Source: UBA1952 sp965246765 (lineage in GTDB: Bacteria > Bacteroidota > Bacteroidia > Chitinophagales > Chitinophagaceae). Taken from it: a stretch of DNA of 64,000 nt. Below, one piece after another: positions 42,995-53,719 of this stretch (position 1 is its first letter; each line of letters starts with the position of its first letter). The stretch spans positions 228,936 through 292,935 of the forward strand of contig CBDFFJ010000001.1 in assembly GCA_965246765.1 (NCBI GenBank), written 5' to 3'. Position numbers and translations under genes: made by a program. The notes under the pieces were generated by a model. The model had not been told where the DNA came from, did no database searches, and was given only the letters and a program-made list of their open reading frames with translations.

Positions 42995-44924
42995 TTATTG
43001 AGGAATAGAAATCTGAATACTGGTGTCGCTGATGCGCTCGGAGCGAACGTCCACGCGGCCATTCAGGAGATTAACGCGCGCAAAGACATTCTTCCAGCCA
43101 ATGCCGCCGCTCCTGCAGATGATGCCGGTGTCAAAGCCTCTGCCGTTGTCGGCGATGTGCAGGTGGATAAAGCTGTCCTGCTGCACCATATCCAGCGTAA
43201 TAGCGGAGGCGCCGGAATGCTTCATCATATTGCCCAGCACCTCCTGCACAATGCGGTACAGCGAAAGGCTGAACTCCTGGTTGGACTTCCGCACCCGAAC
43301 CGCGTCGGCAACGGTCAGCTTCACAGCAATGTTGCCGGCGGACGCCATGCGGCTGCACAGGTTTTCAATCGCGCGAATCGCACCAAAGGTCAGGTCTTCG
43401 GGAATCAGGTTGTGCGAGATGGCGCGGACTTCCGCCACGGCCTGATCCACCAACGCTGCCGATGCGTCCGTTTGCATCTTTAATGCGGCAGCGTCATGCG
43501 CAGGCGCGCTTGTGAGGCGCATCTTCACCACCGCAAGAATCTGCCCGATAGAGTCGTGCAGGTCACGCGCAATGCGGATGCGCTCTGCCTGCTCGCCTAC
43601 AAAAATGGCGCGTGTTGCGCGGCCCTCCTCCCGCTGCCGGGCGCGCATTGCGCGGATGCGCCAGGCCAGGCCGAAGATGAGGGCAAGCGCCAGAATGCTG
43701 CCGCCGGCCATGCCAATAGCCATGTTCCGCTCGCGGACAACGCGGCTGCGGGCCTCCGCAAAAAGGCTGCTTTATCGCGCTCGCGCAATGCTTTTTGCGT
43801 CTGGTATTTCGTTTCCGCATCCGCAATAGCGCCAACGTAATCCCTGCTATGCGCGGTGTCGCTGACGCCTTCGTACTCGGCGATGTATTTATACGCATTC
43901 GCGTAGTCGTGCAGCGAATCATAGACGCCTATAAGATTCTGAAGGGCTATCTTCTGAATGGGCAGGTTGCCAGCTGCTTTCGCGGTTTCCAGTGACGCCT
44001 TGAACTGCTGGATGGCATCCTGCGGATTACCGCGCGCCGCCCGCGTAGAGGCGATGTTTTGACGCACCTCGTCTGCCTGTGTTTTTAGGCCGAGTGCCTC
44101 ATCCAATTGCAGCGCCTGCCTGTAATAGCCTTCGGCAGCAGCATAATCCTTTTACCTGTAAGCCGCATCGCCGAGGTTGTTTAGCGTTGTGGCTACGCCA
44201 GTAGAATCACCTTTGGCACGTTTAATTGTAAGGGCTTGTTGCAGAAAGTCCGTTTCACGCTTCGTGTCCTTTAGCCCGCCATAGCAAAGTGCCATCGTAT
44301 TGAGCAGGCCGCCTGCCACCGGGCTTTTTGCCTGCACCAGCGCCGGGTAAAAGGGGCGAAGCACGTCCAGCGCTTTGCGTGGCTGGCGCATGTGATAGTA
44401 TGTGTTGGCTACAGCAATGGCGACGATGTAATGGTTGAGTGTGCCTTTCTCCGCCGAGCTTTCGTAATAATTCAAAGCCTGCAGTTGGTAGTGTAGCGCT
44501 TCGGCATACTTGCCATCAGCCCATACGTCTGGCCGAGGTTAGACAGCTCGCCGTTGATGTAGCGCTGTATGTTGAGCGCACGGGCTTTCTCCAGCGCAGT
44601 CTTGTAGTACTGGACTGCCGAATCGTAACGCCCGTGGTCTTTGTGCCAGATGCCGAGCTGATTGGCACAGGTGATGGCCGCTGGCAGGTTCACGCCACCC
44701 GCAAGAGCATAGCCGCGGCGCGCCCAGTCTGTGGATTTCGCTTCGTCAACGTCTGAAAGCAGAACGGAGATTGTTGCTGCGAGGCGGCCTTGTGTTTCAG
44801 AAGTGTGCGCAGTGTCGTATGCCTGCACAAGGCTATCCGTCTGCGCCGTGCATGTGTATGCCCCTGGCAGCGCTATACAGCACAAAAACGCGACTGATAC
44901 TGTCAGCCTCACAGACATAATCAT
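42995..44924 (-). pseudogene. TPR-sensor histidine kinase, two frameshifts and one nonsense codon
   Basis: A NarX-like sensor kinase of ~640 residues is recognisable in four pieces. Piece 1 (from 44924) has a signal peptide and TPRs to GQTYGL; the frame changes near 44508-44520, where DGKYAEALHYQLQALNYYES continues. An in-frame TAA interrupts LGDAAYR / KDYAAAEGYYRQALQ at 44152-44154. A further shift occurs in a T5 run near 43770, between ERDKAAF and AEARSRVVRERN. The last piece has a transmembrane helix (MAIGMAGGSILALALIFGLA), the HisKA_3 box RIARDLHDSIGQ with its phosphorylated His, and the ATP-binding NGRGFD and GIGWKN. The soluble kinase half from 43723 could still be made from an internal start. 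Sequencing error cannot be excluded for the homopolymer shift but three independent lesions favour decay. Confidence 0.75.
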
Positions 44925-45104
44925 TTATTGACCAGTGGAAGATAATATTATCATCTGCGCTCTCGGACAGCCTGAGGGCAAAGATTATCCGTTTGGCCGG
45001 ACTATGCTATAGGACTGGTTCCAAAAATTTGCAGACATGAACACCTGCGGCCGGTCTGCTGCCCCCCGTCTCAAACAGTACCGCTGAAATCCGCATTGCG
45101 GATT

Positions 45105-46982
45105 TTACCGGAGCAGATCCAGTCGCACATCATCCAGGTAAAGCTCGCGGTGCGCCGGATTCCAGACGCTTACCTCAATGGTATCGCCGTCTTTCATTGC
45201 ATCGGGCAGAGCTACGAAGCCCCAGATGCTTCCCCAGCGGTAGCGGTCTGCGTGGTCAAGCTTGTAGCGGGTGTTCCAATGAGGGCAGCTGCTGTCGGCC
45301 AGCCCGATTTTATTTTCTATCCGAATGCCTTTCCATAATTGAAACTCGCTGCTGCTGCGCTTTACGTCCACAACCAGCACATGGTTTTCATAAAGACCGA
45401 AGTATTCCGGAAACATAAAGCGGCCGCTTGCCCGCAGCCAGCGCGCATCGCCGAACTCCGCCTTATTCCAGATTACTTTCAGCGTGCCAGGCGGATGTTC
45501 ATCAGATACAATCCGGTAAGTATAGCCATTGCGGCCCCGCGCTGTGTCTTGAACGTAATTGAGATCAGTAGAATCATTATAGTCTTCAAAGGCAAGTGTG
45601 CGGACGGGCATGAGACGGCCCGGATCTGGCTGGCGGACGGCAATATCCTTCTCAACAAGGTTCACGTACCGTAGGCGGGTACGAAACAGCATGCCCAGAT
45701 TATACGGCCAGTTGGAGTCCTCACTGTTGAGCATGCCCTGCGCCTGCAGGTCCGTAAAGGACAGATTCACGGCGGTGAGAAATACGATTATTGCAGCCAT
45801 AGCTCCTTTCAGCAATCCATTCCGCGCCGCAGCCCATTGTAAAAGCGCGGCCAGCGGCAAAGCCAGGAGCGGATACAGGTGAATCATGGGCCGGGAACCA
45901 AATCCGTTGATATAGTTAAAGCAGTACCATGAATAGATGACGTACAGATATGCCGGCAGCAGTATTACGATGCAGAGCCACCAACGCTTCAAATCGCGCA
46001 GGCATAATAATCCGGTCAGGGCAAGGCCCATCAGCGGGGTGTAAGTCAGCCAGCCGTTGTTGCCGCCTGTTACACCCTGGCGTATGTGTGGCTGGGTCCA
46101 GTCAAAGCTTTGTCGCCCATAGCTGTAGTACAGCCAGTGTCCCGATACAGATTTCCAGTAGAGCAGCTGCGGTATTGCCGGCAGGAACGCTACGAGCACC
46201 GCAAGCAGCAACGCGCTCCGGTACTGTGCAATAAACCGGAGTCGCTCACGCAATGTGCGGCCGTCCCGGATGTCGTACAGAAGCGGTATGAGCAGACAGA
46301 GAATGTCTGTGGGGCGAATGAGAATAATGAGGCCTGCTATGAAGCCTATCAGTGCGAATCGCCATAGCCTGGGAGCTTCGTAAATACGAATCGTGCACCA
46401 GATAAGAGCCGCATAGAGAAAGAACAGCGGTATGTGCGACATGCCGGCCTGCCGCAGGCTGAAATGAAGCAGATTGGTGCCGGCCAGCAACGCCAGCGTG
46501 ACAAGCAGGGAAATGTTGTGACTGAAGAAACGCCGCAGGATGCGATAGGTGAGCAGCAGGCCGAGCAATGCATAAACTGCATTAAGTATGCGTATGGCCA
46601 GTACATATGGCGGGGAAAATCCATTGGCCTTTGCGCCACTCAGCCGCGCATAGAGGTGCGCCACTGCGAACGCCGGCAGCTCCATCAGTGAAACGCCATA
46701 GGTGTATTGGTTGATGATGTAGCCTTTCGGCGTGCGCCAGCCCTCGCGCTTCAGCTGATCCACATGCGACAGCACATTGTCTTCTGTGACCGCGCCGGCA
46801 GGGAATTCATAGAACGTAACGGGATTATGATAGATGAATACGGCGGGCAGATAGTAATAATAGCCCATTGCATCTCCGTACAGCACCGGCGGATTCCGGG
46901 CATCACGCAGCAGGTAGGCCAGCCCAATGGCGGCGGTGATGCAAATCAGGATAGCAGAGCGAACGGACTGGACGGCGGGCAT
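45105..46982 (-). CDS. Polytopic membrane glycosyltransferase (GT-C-like)
   Basis: A 625-aa integral membrane protein with about ten hydrophobic helices in its first 430 residues. The first loop has YGDAMGYYYYLPAVFIYHNP, whose acidic residue corresponds to the catalytic Asp of dolichyl/undecaprenyl-phosphate-dependent GT-C enzymes of the ArnT/PMT type. The C-terminal ~200 residues form a soluble domain (TYRIVSDEHPPGTLKVIWNK ... EVSVWNPAHRELYLDDVRLD) like carbohydrate-binding beta-sandwiches. It probably transfers sugars from a polyprenyl carrier to envelope glycans or proteins. It is a monocistronic unit; the region before it has no matching pathway genes. Confidence 0.7.
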   Translation of the reverse strand: MPAVQSVRSAILICITAAIGLAYLLRDARNPPVLYGDAMGYYYYLPAVFIYHNPVTFYEFPAGAVTEDNVLSHVDQLKREGWRTPKGYIINQYTYGVSLMELPAFAVAHLYARLSGAKANGFSPPYVLAIRILNAVYALLGLLLTYRILRRFFSHNISLLVTLALLAGTNLLHFSLRQAGMSHIPLFFLYAALIWCTIRIYEAPRLWRFALIGFIAGLIILIRPTDILCLLIPLLYDIRDGRTLRERLRFIAQYRSALLLAVLVAFLPAIPQLLYWKSVSGHWLYYSYGRQSFDWTQPHIRQGVTGGNNGWLTYTPLMGLALTGLLCLRDLKRWWLCIVILLPAYLYVIYSWYCFNYINGFGSRPMIHLYPLLALPLAALLQWAAARNGLLKGAMAAIIVFLTAVNLSFTDLQAQGMLNSEDSNWPYNLGMLFRTRLRYVNLVEKDIAVRQPDPGRLMPVRTLAFEDYNDSTDLNYVQDTARGRNGYTYRIVSDEHPPGTLKVIWNKAEFGDARWLRASGRFMFPEYFGLYENHVLVVDVKRSSSEFQLWKGIRIENKIGLADSSCPHWNTRYKLDHADRYRWGSIWGFVALPDAMKDGDTIEVSVWNPAHRELYLDDVRLDLLR

Positions 46983-47031
46983 GGAATACGGGCACGCAAA
47001 TTAAGCAGCGCGCATTCACAACGCCGTTTAG

Positions 47032-48417
47032 CTATGAATGCGTATCCCCTGCCGCAGGTTGCGGAAGGTGAATGCCATCCGCAAGCGCGGCGCGTTCGGC
47101 AATGGCAGCGGGAAGATCATGCTTGTTTGCGATCCTGAGGGCTTTCATCTCTTCCGCTTTTGCAATCAGGTTTCCGCGGCCTGTGGCCAGCTGTCCGAAA
47201 CCATCGTCGTAGCTCTGCTGCGCGGTACGCAGTGCCGCACCTACCTTCTCATAGTGCTTCACAAAGCCCACCAGCTTGTCGTAGAGCAGGCCGGCGCTCT
47301 TTGCGATGCTTTCCGCGTTCCGGTATTTCTTTTCGCGGTCCCACAGCTGGGCAACCATCCGCATAAACGGGATCAGGTTGGTGGGGGAAATGACGAGCAC
47401 CCCCCTGTCATAGGCATATTGCCACAGCGCACCGTCATGCTGCAGCGCGGTGATGTAGGCAGCTTCCACAGGCACGAACATAACAAGGTATCCGGGCGTG
47501 CCTTCCAACTCGTTATATGGCCTGCGATGCAGCTCGTCAACATGCCGGCGGAGCGCTGCGCATATATCCGGGAGAAAGGAACTCCGCATCTCATCATCCG
47601 GGCAGGAGCACATATCCCAGTAGGCGTTCAGGCTCACCTTCGCATCTATCACCAGATTTCGGCCGCCCACCAGGTGCAGCACCACATCCGGGCGGAAGGC
47701 GGCGCCCTCACTGCTCCTGCCGGCAGCCTGTACCGTATAATCTATTCCTTCCTTCAGCCCGCAATGCTCCAGAACGCGCTCCAGGATTGTCTCGCCCCAA
47801 TCGCCCTGTTGCTTAGTGCTGCCGCGCAGCGCTTCGGTCAGGCTATTAGCCTGCCGGCTTAAGATGCTGCTGTTGCGCGACAAAAGCTCCATCTCCCGCT
47901 GAAGGGCGCTTTTTTCTTTGCCTTCTTCCGTAAAATGTTTACGTACTGCCTCCTGGAATTGCTGTATCTGCTCGCGGAAAGGGCTCAGCAAGTCGGACAG
48001 CTTGCCTTCCTGCTGCCGGTTCAGGGCGGCTGCGTTCAGCTCCAGGGAGTTGGCAGCTATAAGGCGAAACTCCCGCTCCATGTCCGCTTTGGCCTCGGCC
48101 AGAAATTCCTTTTGGGCTCGCAGCTGTTCTTCTTTAGCGTCCAGGGCGGCCTGTAGCTTAGCCACGCGCACGCGGGCTTCTTCAGCGGCCGCTTGTGCTC
48201 CCGACGCCTGCTCTTGCGCAGCATCGCGCTGCTCCTGAGCGTTTTTAAACAGACCTTTCAAAATGCCTTCCGATGTCTGCGTCCCGGCAAGCTGCTGCTG
48301 AAGCAGTGCGTATGAATCCCGCGGCACCATTGCGGCAGCAAGGCGCGCCCGGCAAAGGACCCATGAAACGATTGCCGCGGCGACGGCCGCGCAGGCGGTG
48401 AGGAGCAAGGTGAGCAT
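47032..48417 (-). CDS. rmuC: DNA recombination protein RmuC
   Basis: A 461-aa RmuC homologue. It has a short N-terminal membrane anchor (MLTLLLTACAAVAAAIVSWV), a long coiled coil (about 25-180), and the conserved nuclease-like core from GSTKQQGDWGETILERVLEH through RPDVVLHLVGGRNLVIDAKV (with a PD...DAK pattern), GYLVMFVPVEAAYITAL and VLVISPTNLIPFMRMVAQLW. Known: RmuC limits genome inversions and was found as a putative nuclease acting on DNA structures. ATG 48417 was chosen over TTG 48423. It is followed by the glycosyltransferase in the same direction (49-base gap). Confidence 0.9.
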   Translation of the reverse strand: MLTLLLTACAAVAAAIVSWVLCRARLAAAMVPRDSYALLQQQLAGTQTSEGILKGLFKNAQEQRDAAQEQASGAQAAAEEARVRVAKLQAALDAKEEQLRAQKEFLAEAKADMEREFRLIAANSLELNAAALNRQQEGKLSDLLSPFREQIQQFQEAVRKHFTEEGKEKSALQREMELLSRNSSILSRQANSLTEALRGSTKQQGDWGETILERVLEHCGLKEGIDYTVQAAGRSSEGAAFRPDVVLHLVGGRNLVIDAKVSLNAYWDMCSCPDDEMRSSFLPDICAALRRHVDELHRRPYNELEGTPGYLVMFVPVEAAYITALQHDGALWQYAYDRGVLVISPTNLIPFMRMVAQLWDREKKYRNAESIAKSAGLLYDKLVGFVKHYEKVGAALRTAQQSYDDGFGQLATGRGNLIAKAEEMKALRIANKHDLPAAIAERAALADGIHLPQPAAGDTHS

Positions 48418-48479
48418 CGGCAACCCGGTTATTATTGATTGCCAAAGCTAGACGCAGCCGGCTTTGCCGCCGTCCCATT

Positions 48480-48514
48480 AAAAAAGCCGCCCTACCTGGA
48501 GAGGGTAGGGCGGC
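48480..48514 (-). terminator. Strong terminator after the 1,726-aa T9SS gene
   Basis: GCCGCCCTAC (48486-48495) pairs perfectly with GTAGGGCGGC (48505-48514) across a 9-base loop. The A run at 48480-48485 gives the U tract in the - strand transcript. It separates the T9SS gene from rmuC. Confidence 0.88.
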
Positions 48515-48538
48515 CATCTGAGTCCACTTATTTATTGC

Positions 48539-51500
48539 TTACTGCAGGGTGATCTTGGAACGGTAAAGCTTGTCACCGTCCTTTACCATTACGAGGTAAA
48601 GACCGCGGCTCAGTGTGCCGAGCTCAAAGGTGGCCTTAAGTGTGCCATCCTTTTCCAGCTGCTTCTGCGCTACAACCCGGCCCTGCACGTCGGTGATTAC
48701 GATAGTGGCGCCTGTCTCAATAGCGGGCAGCTCAACGATGAACGTGCCGGTGCTCGGATTCGGATAGACGCTGATCTGGCCTTCCTCTTCCTCATGCTGC
48801 TGCTGTGCGGCCGTTCCGGTTTCACGTCCTGCGAAAGGTGAGCAGTTGCCAAGCACATCTCCGTGGGCCAGGTGCATCATTGCCTGCGCAGGGGTTACAG
48901 TGAGTGGCGAGCCTGATGTGCCGCCGCCGGCGATAGTCACCTTGTGGCAGACATATACCTGAGTTGCAGGGTTAGGTCCGTAAGGATTCACGACGTTGAT
49001 CTTCTTGGTCTGTGAAGCAGAGCAGCCCTGTGCGTCAGTTACGGTAGCATTGAAGATGTACACATTGTTAGCACCGCCCGCTGCGCAGAGGGTGAGCGCC
49101 GGGCTGGACGGGTTAAACGCATAGGTAGAGCCGCTGTAGCTAAACGCCGGATTGACAGTGGTGTTGTTGCAATTGCTCATAGTCCAGGTGTACGTGTACG
49201 GCGTGGTGCCGTTCGTGGCAGTCAGCGCGATGTTCTCGGTCTGAGTTGCGCCGGGATAGCCCTTGTAGATAGTCTGGATCTGCTGGTTGGCCAAGGTATA
49301 AAGCGGCGTTACGGCAGCAGTAGTGGCCAGAGTGCAGGTACTGCAAGGCACGAGTGGATCAGGCTGGAAGCCTGGTGCCGTTGAAGCATCCGTACCACTC
49401 GGCCGGTAAGGAATGTACTTAGCAGGTCCGTTAACCTTCAGTTTGACGGTGGAAAGGACGTTTGTGCCAAGCCAGTTGCAGGTTGCAGCAAGGGAATCTG
49501 TGTATGCTGACGCATCTACATTGATTTCGTAAGTGCCGGGCTGGTTATGCCCAGTGATGCTATTGCTGGTAACTGTAATACCCGCATTTACACCTGCACC
49601 AAACAGATTAAGTACACGGATGCCTGAGTAGTTGCCATTATCAATAAAGTTTTCTGAAATCAGATCGTTAGAGCAGCCGCCGCCAATATATACGCTTGAG
49701 CCGGAAGTGGAATTCAGGATTGAATTGCGATATATGGAGGAGTTTTTAAGTCCAAATAATACATACTGGCTGCCGGTAGAGCGATTCTCGGAAATCGTCA
49801 CTGCGGAAACGGGTTGTGTTGCATTGCCCTGTATCTCCACTGCACTGGCGTATCCGTCCATGTCGTTATTGGTAATCAGGCCGGTTGTGCTCGATGAGCC
49901 ATAGCTTGATACCCAGTCGCTGCTGTTATTGTACGGATCATCTTCGCCGTGAAACCAGTTCCTGCTGATCTCATAATTGTCGGTGAAGTTGAAGTTCACT
50001 CCTTTGAACTGACGGCTAATGATATTGTTTTTTACAACAACGCCGGTGAAGTGGCCGGAGCCTACAGTCTTATTGATAGTAAGGACACCATTTCTTTCTG
50101 AAGCCGGATAAGCATTACTGTTTGTAATAGTGAACCCGTCAATGGTGACGTTATCGGTCAGAACATTGAACACATTATCAGTAGACATTGGTGGATCAAC
50201 GATGGACTCTGAGCCGCGGCTTCCTTTACCGAGAATACCGCTTTGGGCGCCCTTGATTGCTACCTCCTTATTTACCTGTACGGACTCGTTGTAAGTGCCA
50301 GCAGAAACATTAACGGTGAAGCCATTTGATGCTGCATCAATGCCACGCTGAATGCTTGCGCTCGTAGTTGCAGGGCTGATAAAGCTGGCAGGCGTAACGA
50401 AGTCCTGATTGGCCTTTACGCTTAGATAGCCAAGCGCGCCGTTGTCAATCTTGTGAACAATCTTGTTCTCAATGGCGAAGTTCTCCGCCAGTGTAGCCGT
50501 AGCGCCGTTCTTGCCGTCAAAAGTGGCCGCTGTAGCATTCACATTGTTCGCGCTGCCATCCAGGCGGATGTAGTTAGCAGTCTGGTTATTGAAAGCCAGG
50601 TCGTTCGTAGCAGAAACAGAAGCTACGTCGCCTTCAATATAGAGGCCGTCCGCGCCGCCGTTCACCTGAACGCCGGAATTGATCGTCACCTGTACTGCTA
50701 CGTTAGAGACGGCTGCGGGATTGTCCTGCAGATAGATGCCTCTGCCGCCGGCAATAGGGTTGATGCTGATGCTGCCAAGCGTTGCATGGCCGCCAAAGGT
50801 CGCATCCTGAACATACCCGTCAAAGTTGTTTACCCAAACGCCATACTTAGCGCCGCTCACGCTGCCGCCGCTGATAGCTGCTGCAGAGGTGCCACCGTCC
50901 ACATTCCATACGTCATAGCCATCAGTGATCTCGCCCGGAGCATTGATGCTGATAATGTTGTTGGTGTAAGAAGAAGGCACGGAAAGCGAGCTGATGAAGA
51001 TACCCTCGCAGTAGGTCTCATTCGCATTGCCCACACCGCTGACACTGTTGTTGGAAACAGTGATCGCTGAAGCATTACTGTATGCCAAGTTGTGCCAGAT
51101 TCCGATTGTCCGCGCATTAGTGATCGTGTTGTTGCTGATTGCCTGATAGCTGGATGCGCCGGTATTTGCAAGGTGAAAGTTGCCGGTCTGCACGCCGATA
51201 CGCACGTTGTCCATGCAGTTGTTTGTGATGGCCGTGTAGGCGTTGTTGTAGATCAGCACGCCTAGGCCTCCGTAATCCGCAGTGTTGCTGCCATATGTGC
51301 CCAAATCCATAAACTTGTTGTTGGCAACCGTGTGGTTGGTAGACGCGCTGTTGTATGGAGCGAAAATCACAACACCATCGCCAGTTAAGTTTCGCACGAT
51401 GTTATTGGTCACCGTCAGATTGTTCACGCCGCCTACTTGCATTGAAATGCCTTCTGCCGCGTCAATGTTGGCCGTTGTATTTGCACCGGTGTAGATGCTG

Positions 51501-53719
51501 CTCAGGCTTGGGTTGTCGCCGTCTATAGTAAAGCCGCTGATTGTTACGTCAGAAGCTGTTACGTCGATCACTTTTCCCGTAACTGCATCAAGCGTAGCGG
51601 GCATCACGATTGACTCTGCACCACGTGTACCGCAACCGCTTATGCCGCTGTTGGCGCCAAGCAGGCTCACAGATTTGTTGACGCTAACGTCTTCTTTATA
51701 AGTTCCCGCTGCCACATTCACATTATCATTCGCGGAAGCCGCGTTGATGCCCTGCTGAATGGTGCTTGTAGCGGTCACATACACATTAGCCGCCTTCAGC
51801 CGCACAAGGCCAAGGGCGTTATTGTCCATCTTATCCGTGATCTTATTCTCAATGACGAATGCCTGCGCATTGGTAAGACCAGCACCCGCGCTCACGCCGC
51901 CATAAGATGCGCCTGTGCCATTTACATTGTTCGCGCTGCCGGAAAGCTTGATGTAGTCGCCGGACTGACCGCTGAAGGCTACGCCCGACAGGCTGCTGAC
52001 AGTAGTAGTGCCTTCAATCTGAAGACCTGTAGCGCCGCCCGTTACTGTAATGCCGCTCAGCGTGAATGTGCTCGCACCTACAGCCGCGCCAAACTGCGGA
52101 TCATTATCTGTGGCGAGGATGCCGATATTATTGCCGTTCAAAGTGCCGCCGGAGATTGTGATAGTGCCGGTTGTAGGGCAGTTCCACAGGAGCAGGCCGT
52201 ACTTCTTGCCAGTCACGTTATTGCCCGTCACCGTAGCGCCGACTGTGCTCTGGATAGATGCCAGCTCCACGCCGAAGTCTGTGCCGGAGTTATTGCTGCT
52301 TTCCGCGCTCACGGTATTGCCTGTAATGCTGGCTGCCGTAGCGCCTGAATACTGCTGGTTGTGGAAGATGCCGCGGTGATAAGAAGAGATCGTATTGTTA
52401 GACACTACTGTGCCCGCGCCCGTTGAGGCCAGGTAGTAGTTATCATCCTGCCAGCCCACGTTTACGCGGCTGATGCAGTTGCCCGTAGCAGTACCGTAAT
52501 GATTCTCCTCAAAGGCAATACCGCGACCGCGACCGCCGCCTGTGCCGCCCGGAAAGCCGTTGCCGGAAGGCAGATTATCAATCTTGTTGTAGCTCACATC
52601 CGTGCCGGACATAGCGATACCGGAGATGCCATCTGCCAGCACGCCGTAGCGTTCCAGGTTCTGAATGATGTTGTTTTGAACAATCATCTTCACGTCATAG
52701 CCGCCCGGGTTTGCGTCAAAAGAGCCAACGCTGTTTGTAACGCCCGCGCCGGTGTGGATGGTTGTGCCATTCATCGTGAGGCCGCCGCTGAGGGCCGCAT
52801 TGTGGCCGTCAATAGTGAAGCCCTTTATCGTCACATTGATGTGGCCGGAAGCGCTGCCGAGGCGGAAGATGGTGCCGGAGGTAGTGCTTTGGTTAGAAGT
52901 CTCCGTAACCGCCGGTATCACAATAGCCTCCGCAACGCGGGTGCCGGTGCAGGCATTGGTATTGGCATTAGGGCCCAGAATGGTCAGCGACTTATCCACC
53001 GTCACATTCTCTGCATAAGTGCCCGCATCCGCTACAATCGTATTGCCGCTCGCCGCCGCATTCACAGCCGCCTGTATGGTGGTGTAGTAGATCCCGCTGC
53101 TCGTATTGCCCACGCCATCTGCCTGATACAGCTGCACCTCCGCTACCTGCATACTGTTGGCTGTGCCCGGCGTACACACCGTAGGGAAAACTACCCGGTA
53201 ATAAGAGTAACTCGTGCTGTTAGCAATGGGGAAAGACCGCGTGTACTGTCGCGCAGTCGTGCACGCCACCGATCCGCTCGTGATGCTGCTCCATGAAGTA
53301 CCGTTATTGGAGCCTTCAAGCGTATAGCTTACCGGGTCACGCTCCGGAGCGTCATTCGCAGTGGTAATGGCTATAGTGCGTACAATAGAGTTGCTGCCCG
53401 TATTGACTGTAAAGCCCGTATTGGTCTTATTGAAGTTCAGATACTTCGTGCCTGTGCTACCGTCTATCACCTTCGTCACATCCTCACTGGCAGGGCTTGC
53501 CGGCGAGCTAGGATTTACCTGCGTAATCGTCATGCCAGGCGCAAAAATCTTGTGCGTTCCATAGATCTGCGCCCCCGCCCCAAAAGGCAGCAGCAGGCAC
53601 ACCATAGCTGGCAAGATGCCAAGCAATGTAGTTTTAGGCCAGCCCGCCTTCCCGGCAGGCCTCCCGTTAATGTTTCCCGGCGTCTCTGCGACGCCCAGCC
53701 TAGTAGCTGTGTTTTTCAT
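48539..53719 (-). CDS. Giant T9SS surface protein with right-handed beta-helix
   Basis: A 1,726-aa secreted protein; the start at 53719 (MKNTATRLGVAE) places an internal hydrophobic signal TTLLGILPAMVCLLLPFGAGA at about 30-50. Residues ~55-200 resemble an F5/8-type discoidin fold (VIDGSTGTKYLNFNK, PVSYTLEGSNNGTSW). Three successive parallel beta-helix blocks follow, each introduced by a similar phrase (VADAGTYAENVTVDKSLTIL, VAAGTYKEDVSVNKSVSLLG, VSAGTYNESVQVNKEVAIKG) and full of PbH1-like turns (VTNNIVRNLTGDGV, ITNNCMDNVRIGV). The C-terminal ~240 residues are shared with the 2,930-aa protein and end in a T9SS type A domain (VYPNPSTGTFIVELPAIETG ... GLYLVMVKDG). Likely a polysaccharide-binding or adhesive surface protein. 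Confidence 0.83.
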   Translation of the reverse strand: MKNTATRLGVAETPGNINGRPAGKAGWPKTTLLGILPAMVCLLLPFGAGAQIYGTHKIFAPGMTITQVNPSSPASPASEDVTKVIDGSTGTKYLNFNKTNTGFTVNTGSNSIVRTIAITTANDAPERDPVSYTLEGSNNGTSWSSITSGSVACTTARQYTRSFPIANSTSYSYYRVVFPTVCTPGTANSMQVAEVQLYQADGVGNTSSGIYYTTIQAAVNAAASGNTIVADAGTYAENVTVDKSLTILGPNANTNACTGTRVAEAIVIPAVTETSNQSTTSGTIFRLGSASGHINVTIKGFTIDGHNAALSGGLTMNGTTIHTGAGVTNSVGSFDANPGGYDVKMIVQNNIIQNLERYGVLADGISGIAMSGTDVSYNKIDNLPSGNGFPGGTGGGRGRGIAFEENHYGTATGNCISRVNVGWQDDNYYLASTGAGTVVSNNTISSYHRGIFHNQQYSGATAASITGNTVSAESSNNSGTDFGVELASIQSTVGATVTGNNVTGKKYGLLLWNCPTTGTITISGGTLNGNNIGILATDNDPQFGAAVGASTFTLSGITVTGGATGLQIEGTTTVSSLSGVAFSGQSGDYIKLSGSANNVNGTGASYGGVSAGAGLTNAQAFVIENKITDKMDNNALGLVRLKAANVYVTATSTIQQGINAASANDNVNVAAGTYKEDVSVNKSVSLLGANSGISGCGTRGAESIVMPATLDAVTGKVIDVTASDVTISGFTIDGDNPSLSSIYTGANTTANIDAAEGISMQVGGVNNLTVTNNIVRNLTGDGVVIFAPYNSASTNHTVANNKFMDLGTYGSNTADYGGLGVLIYNNAYTAITNNCMDNVRIGVQTGNFHLANTGASSYQAISNNTITNARTIGIWHNLAYSNASAITVSNNSVSGVGNANETYCEGIFISSLSVPSSYTNNIISINAPGEITDGYDVWNVDGGTSAAAISGGSVSGAKYGVWVNNFDGYVQDATFGGHATLGSISINPIAGGRGIYLQDNPAAVSNVAVQVTINSGVQVNGGADGLYIEGDVASVSATNDLAFNNQTANYIRLDGSANNVNATAATFDGKNGATATLAENFAIENKIVHKIDNGALGYLSVKANQDFVTPASFISPATTSASIQRGIDAASNGFTVNVSAGTYNESVQVNKEVAIKGAQSGILGKGSRGSESIVDPPMSTDNVFNVLTDNVTIDGFTITNSNAYPASERNGVLTINKTVGSGHFTGVVVKNNIISRQFKGVNFNFTDNYEISRNWFHGEDDPYNNSSDWVSSYGSSSTTGLITNNDMDGYASAVEIQGNATQPVSAVTISENRSTGSQYVLFGLKNSSIYRNSILNSTSGSSVYIGGGCSNDLISENFIDNGNYSGIRVLNLFGAGVNAGITVTSNSITGHNQPGTYEINVDASAYTDSLAATCNWLGTNVLSTVKLKVNGPAKYIPYRPSGTDASTAPGFQPDPLVPCSTCTLATTAAVTPLYTLANQQIQTIYKGYPGATQTENIALTATNGTTPYTYTWTMSNCNNTTVNPAFSYSGSTYAFNPSSPALTLCAAGGANNVYIFNATVTDAQGCSASQTKKINVVNPYGPNPATQVYVCHKVTIAGGGTSGSPLTVTPAQAMMHLAHGDVLGNCSPFAGRETGTAAQQQHEEEEGQISVYPNPSTGTFIVELPAIETGATIVITDVQGRVVAQKQLEKDGTLKATFELGTLSRGLYLVMVKDGDKLYRSKITLQ

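Noticed and set aside
44941..44952. GATAATATTATC palindrome as an operator of the kinase-regulator operon
   Set aside because: A single 12-bp AT-rich palindrome upstream of a decayed gene; can arise by chance.
45087..45105. Hairpin AAATCCGC/GCGGATTT as a terminator of the glycosyltransferase gene
   Set aside because: It overlaps the stop codon and has no U tract on the - strand; too weak to list.
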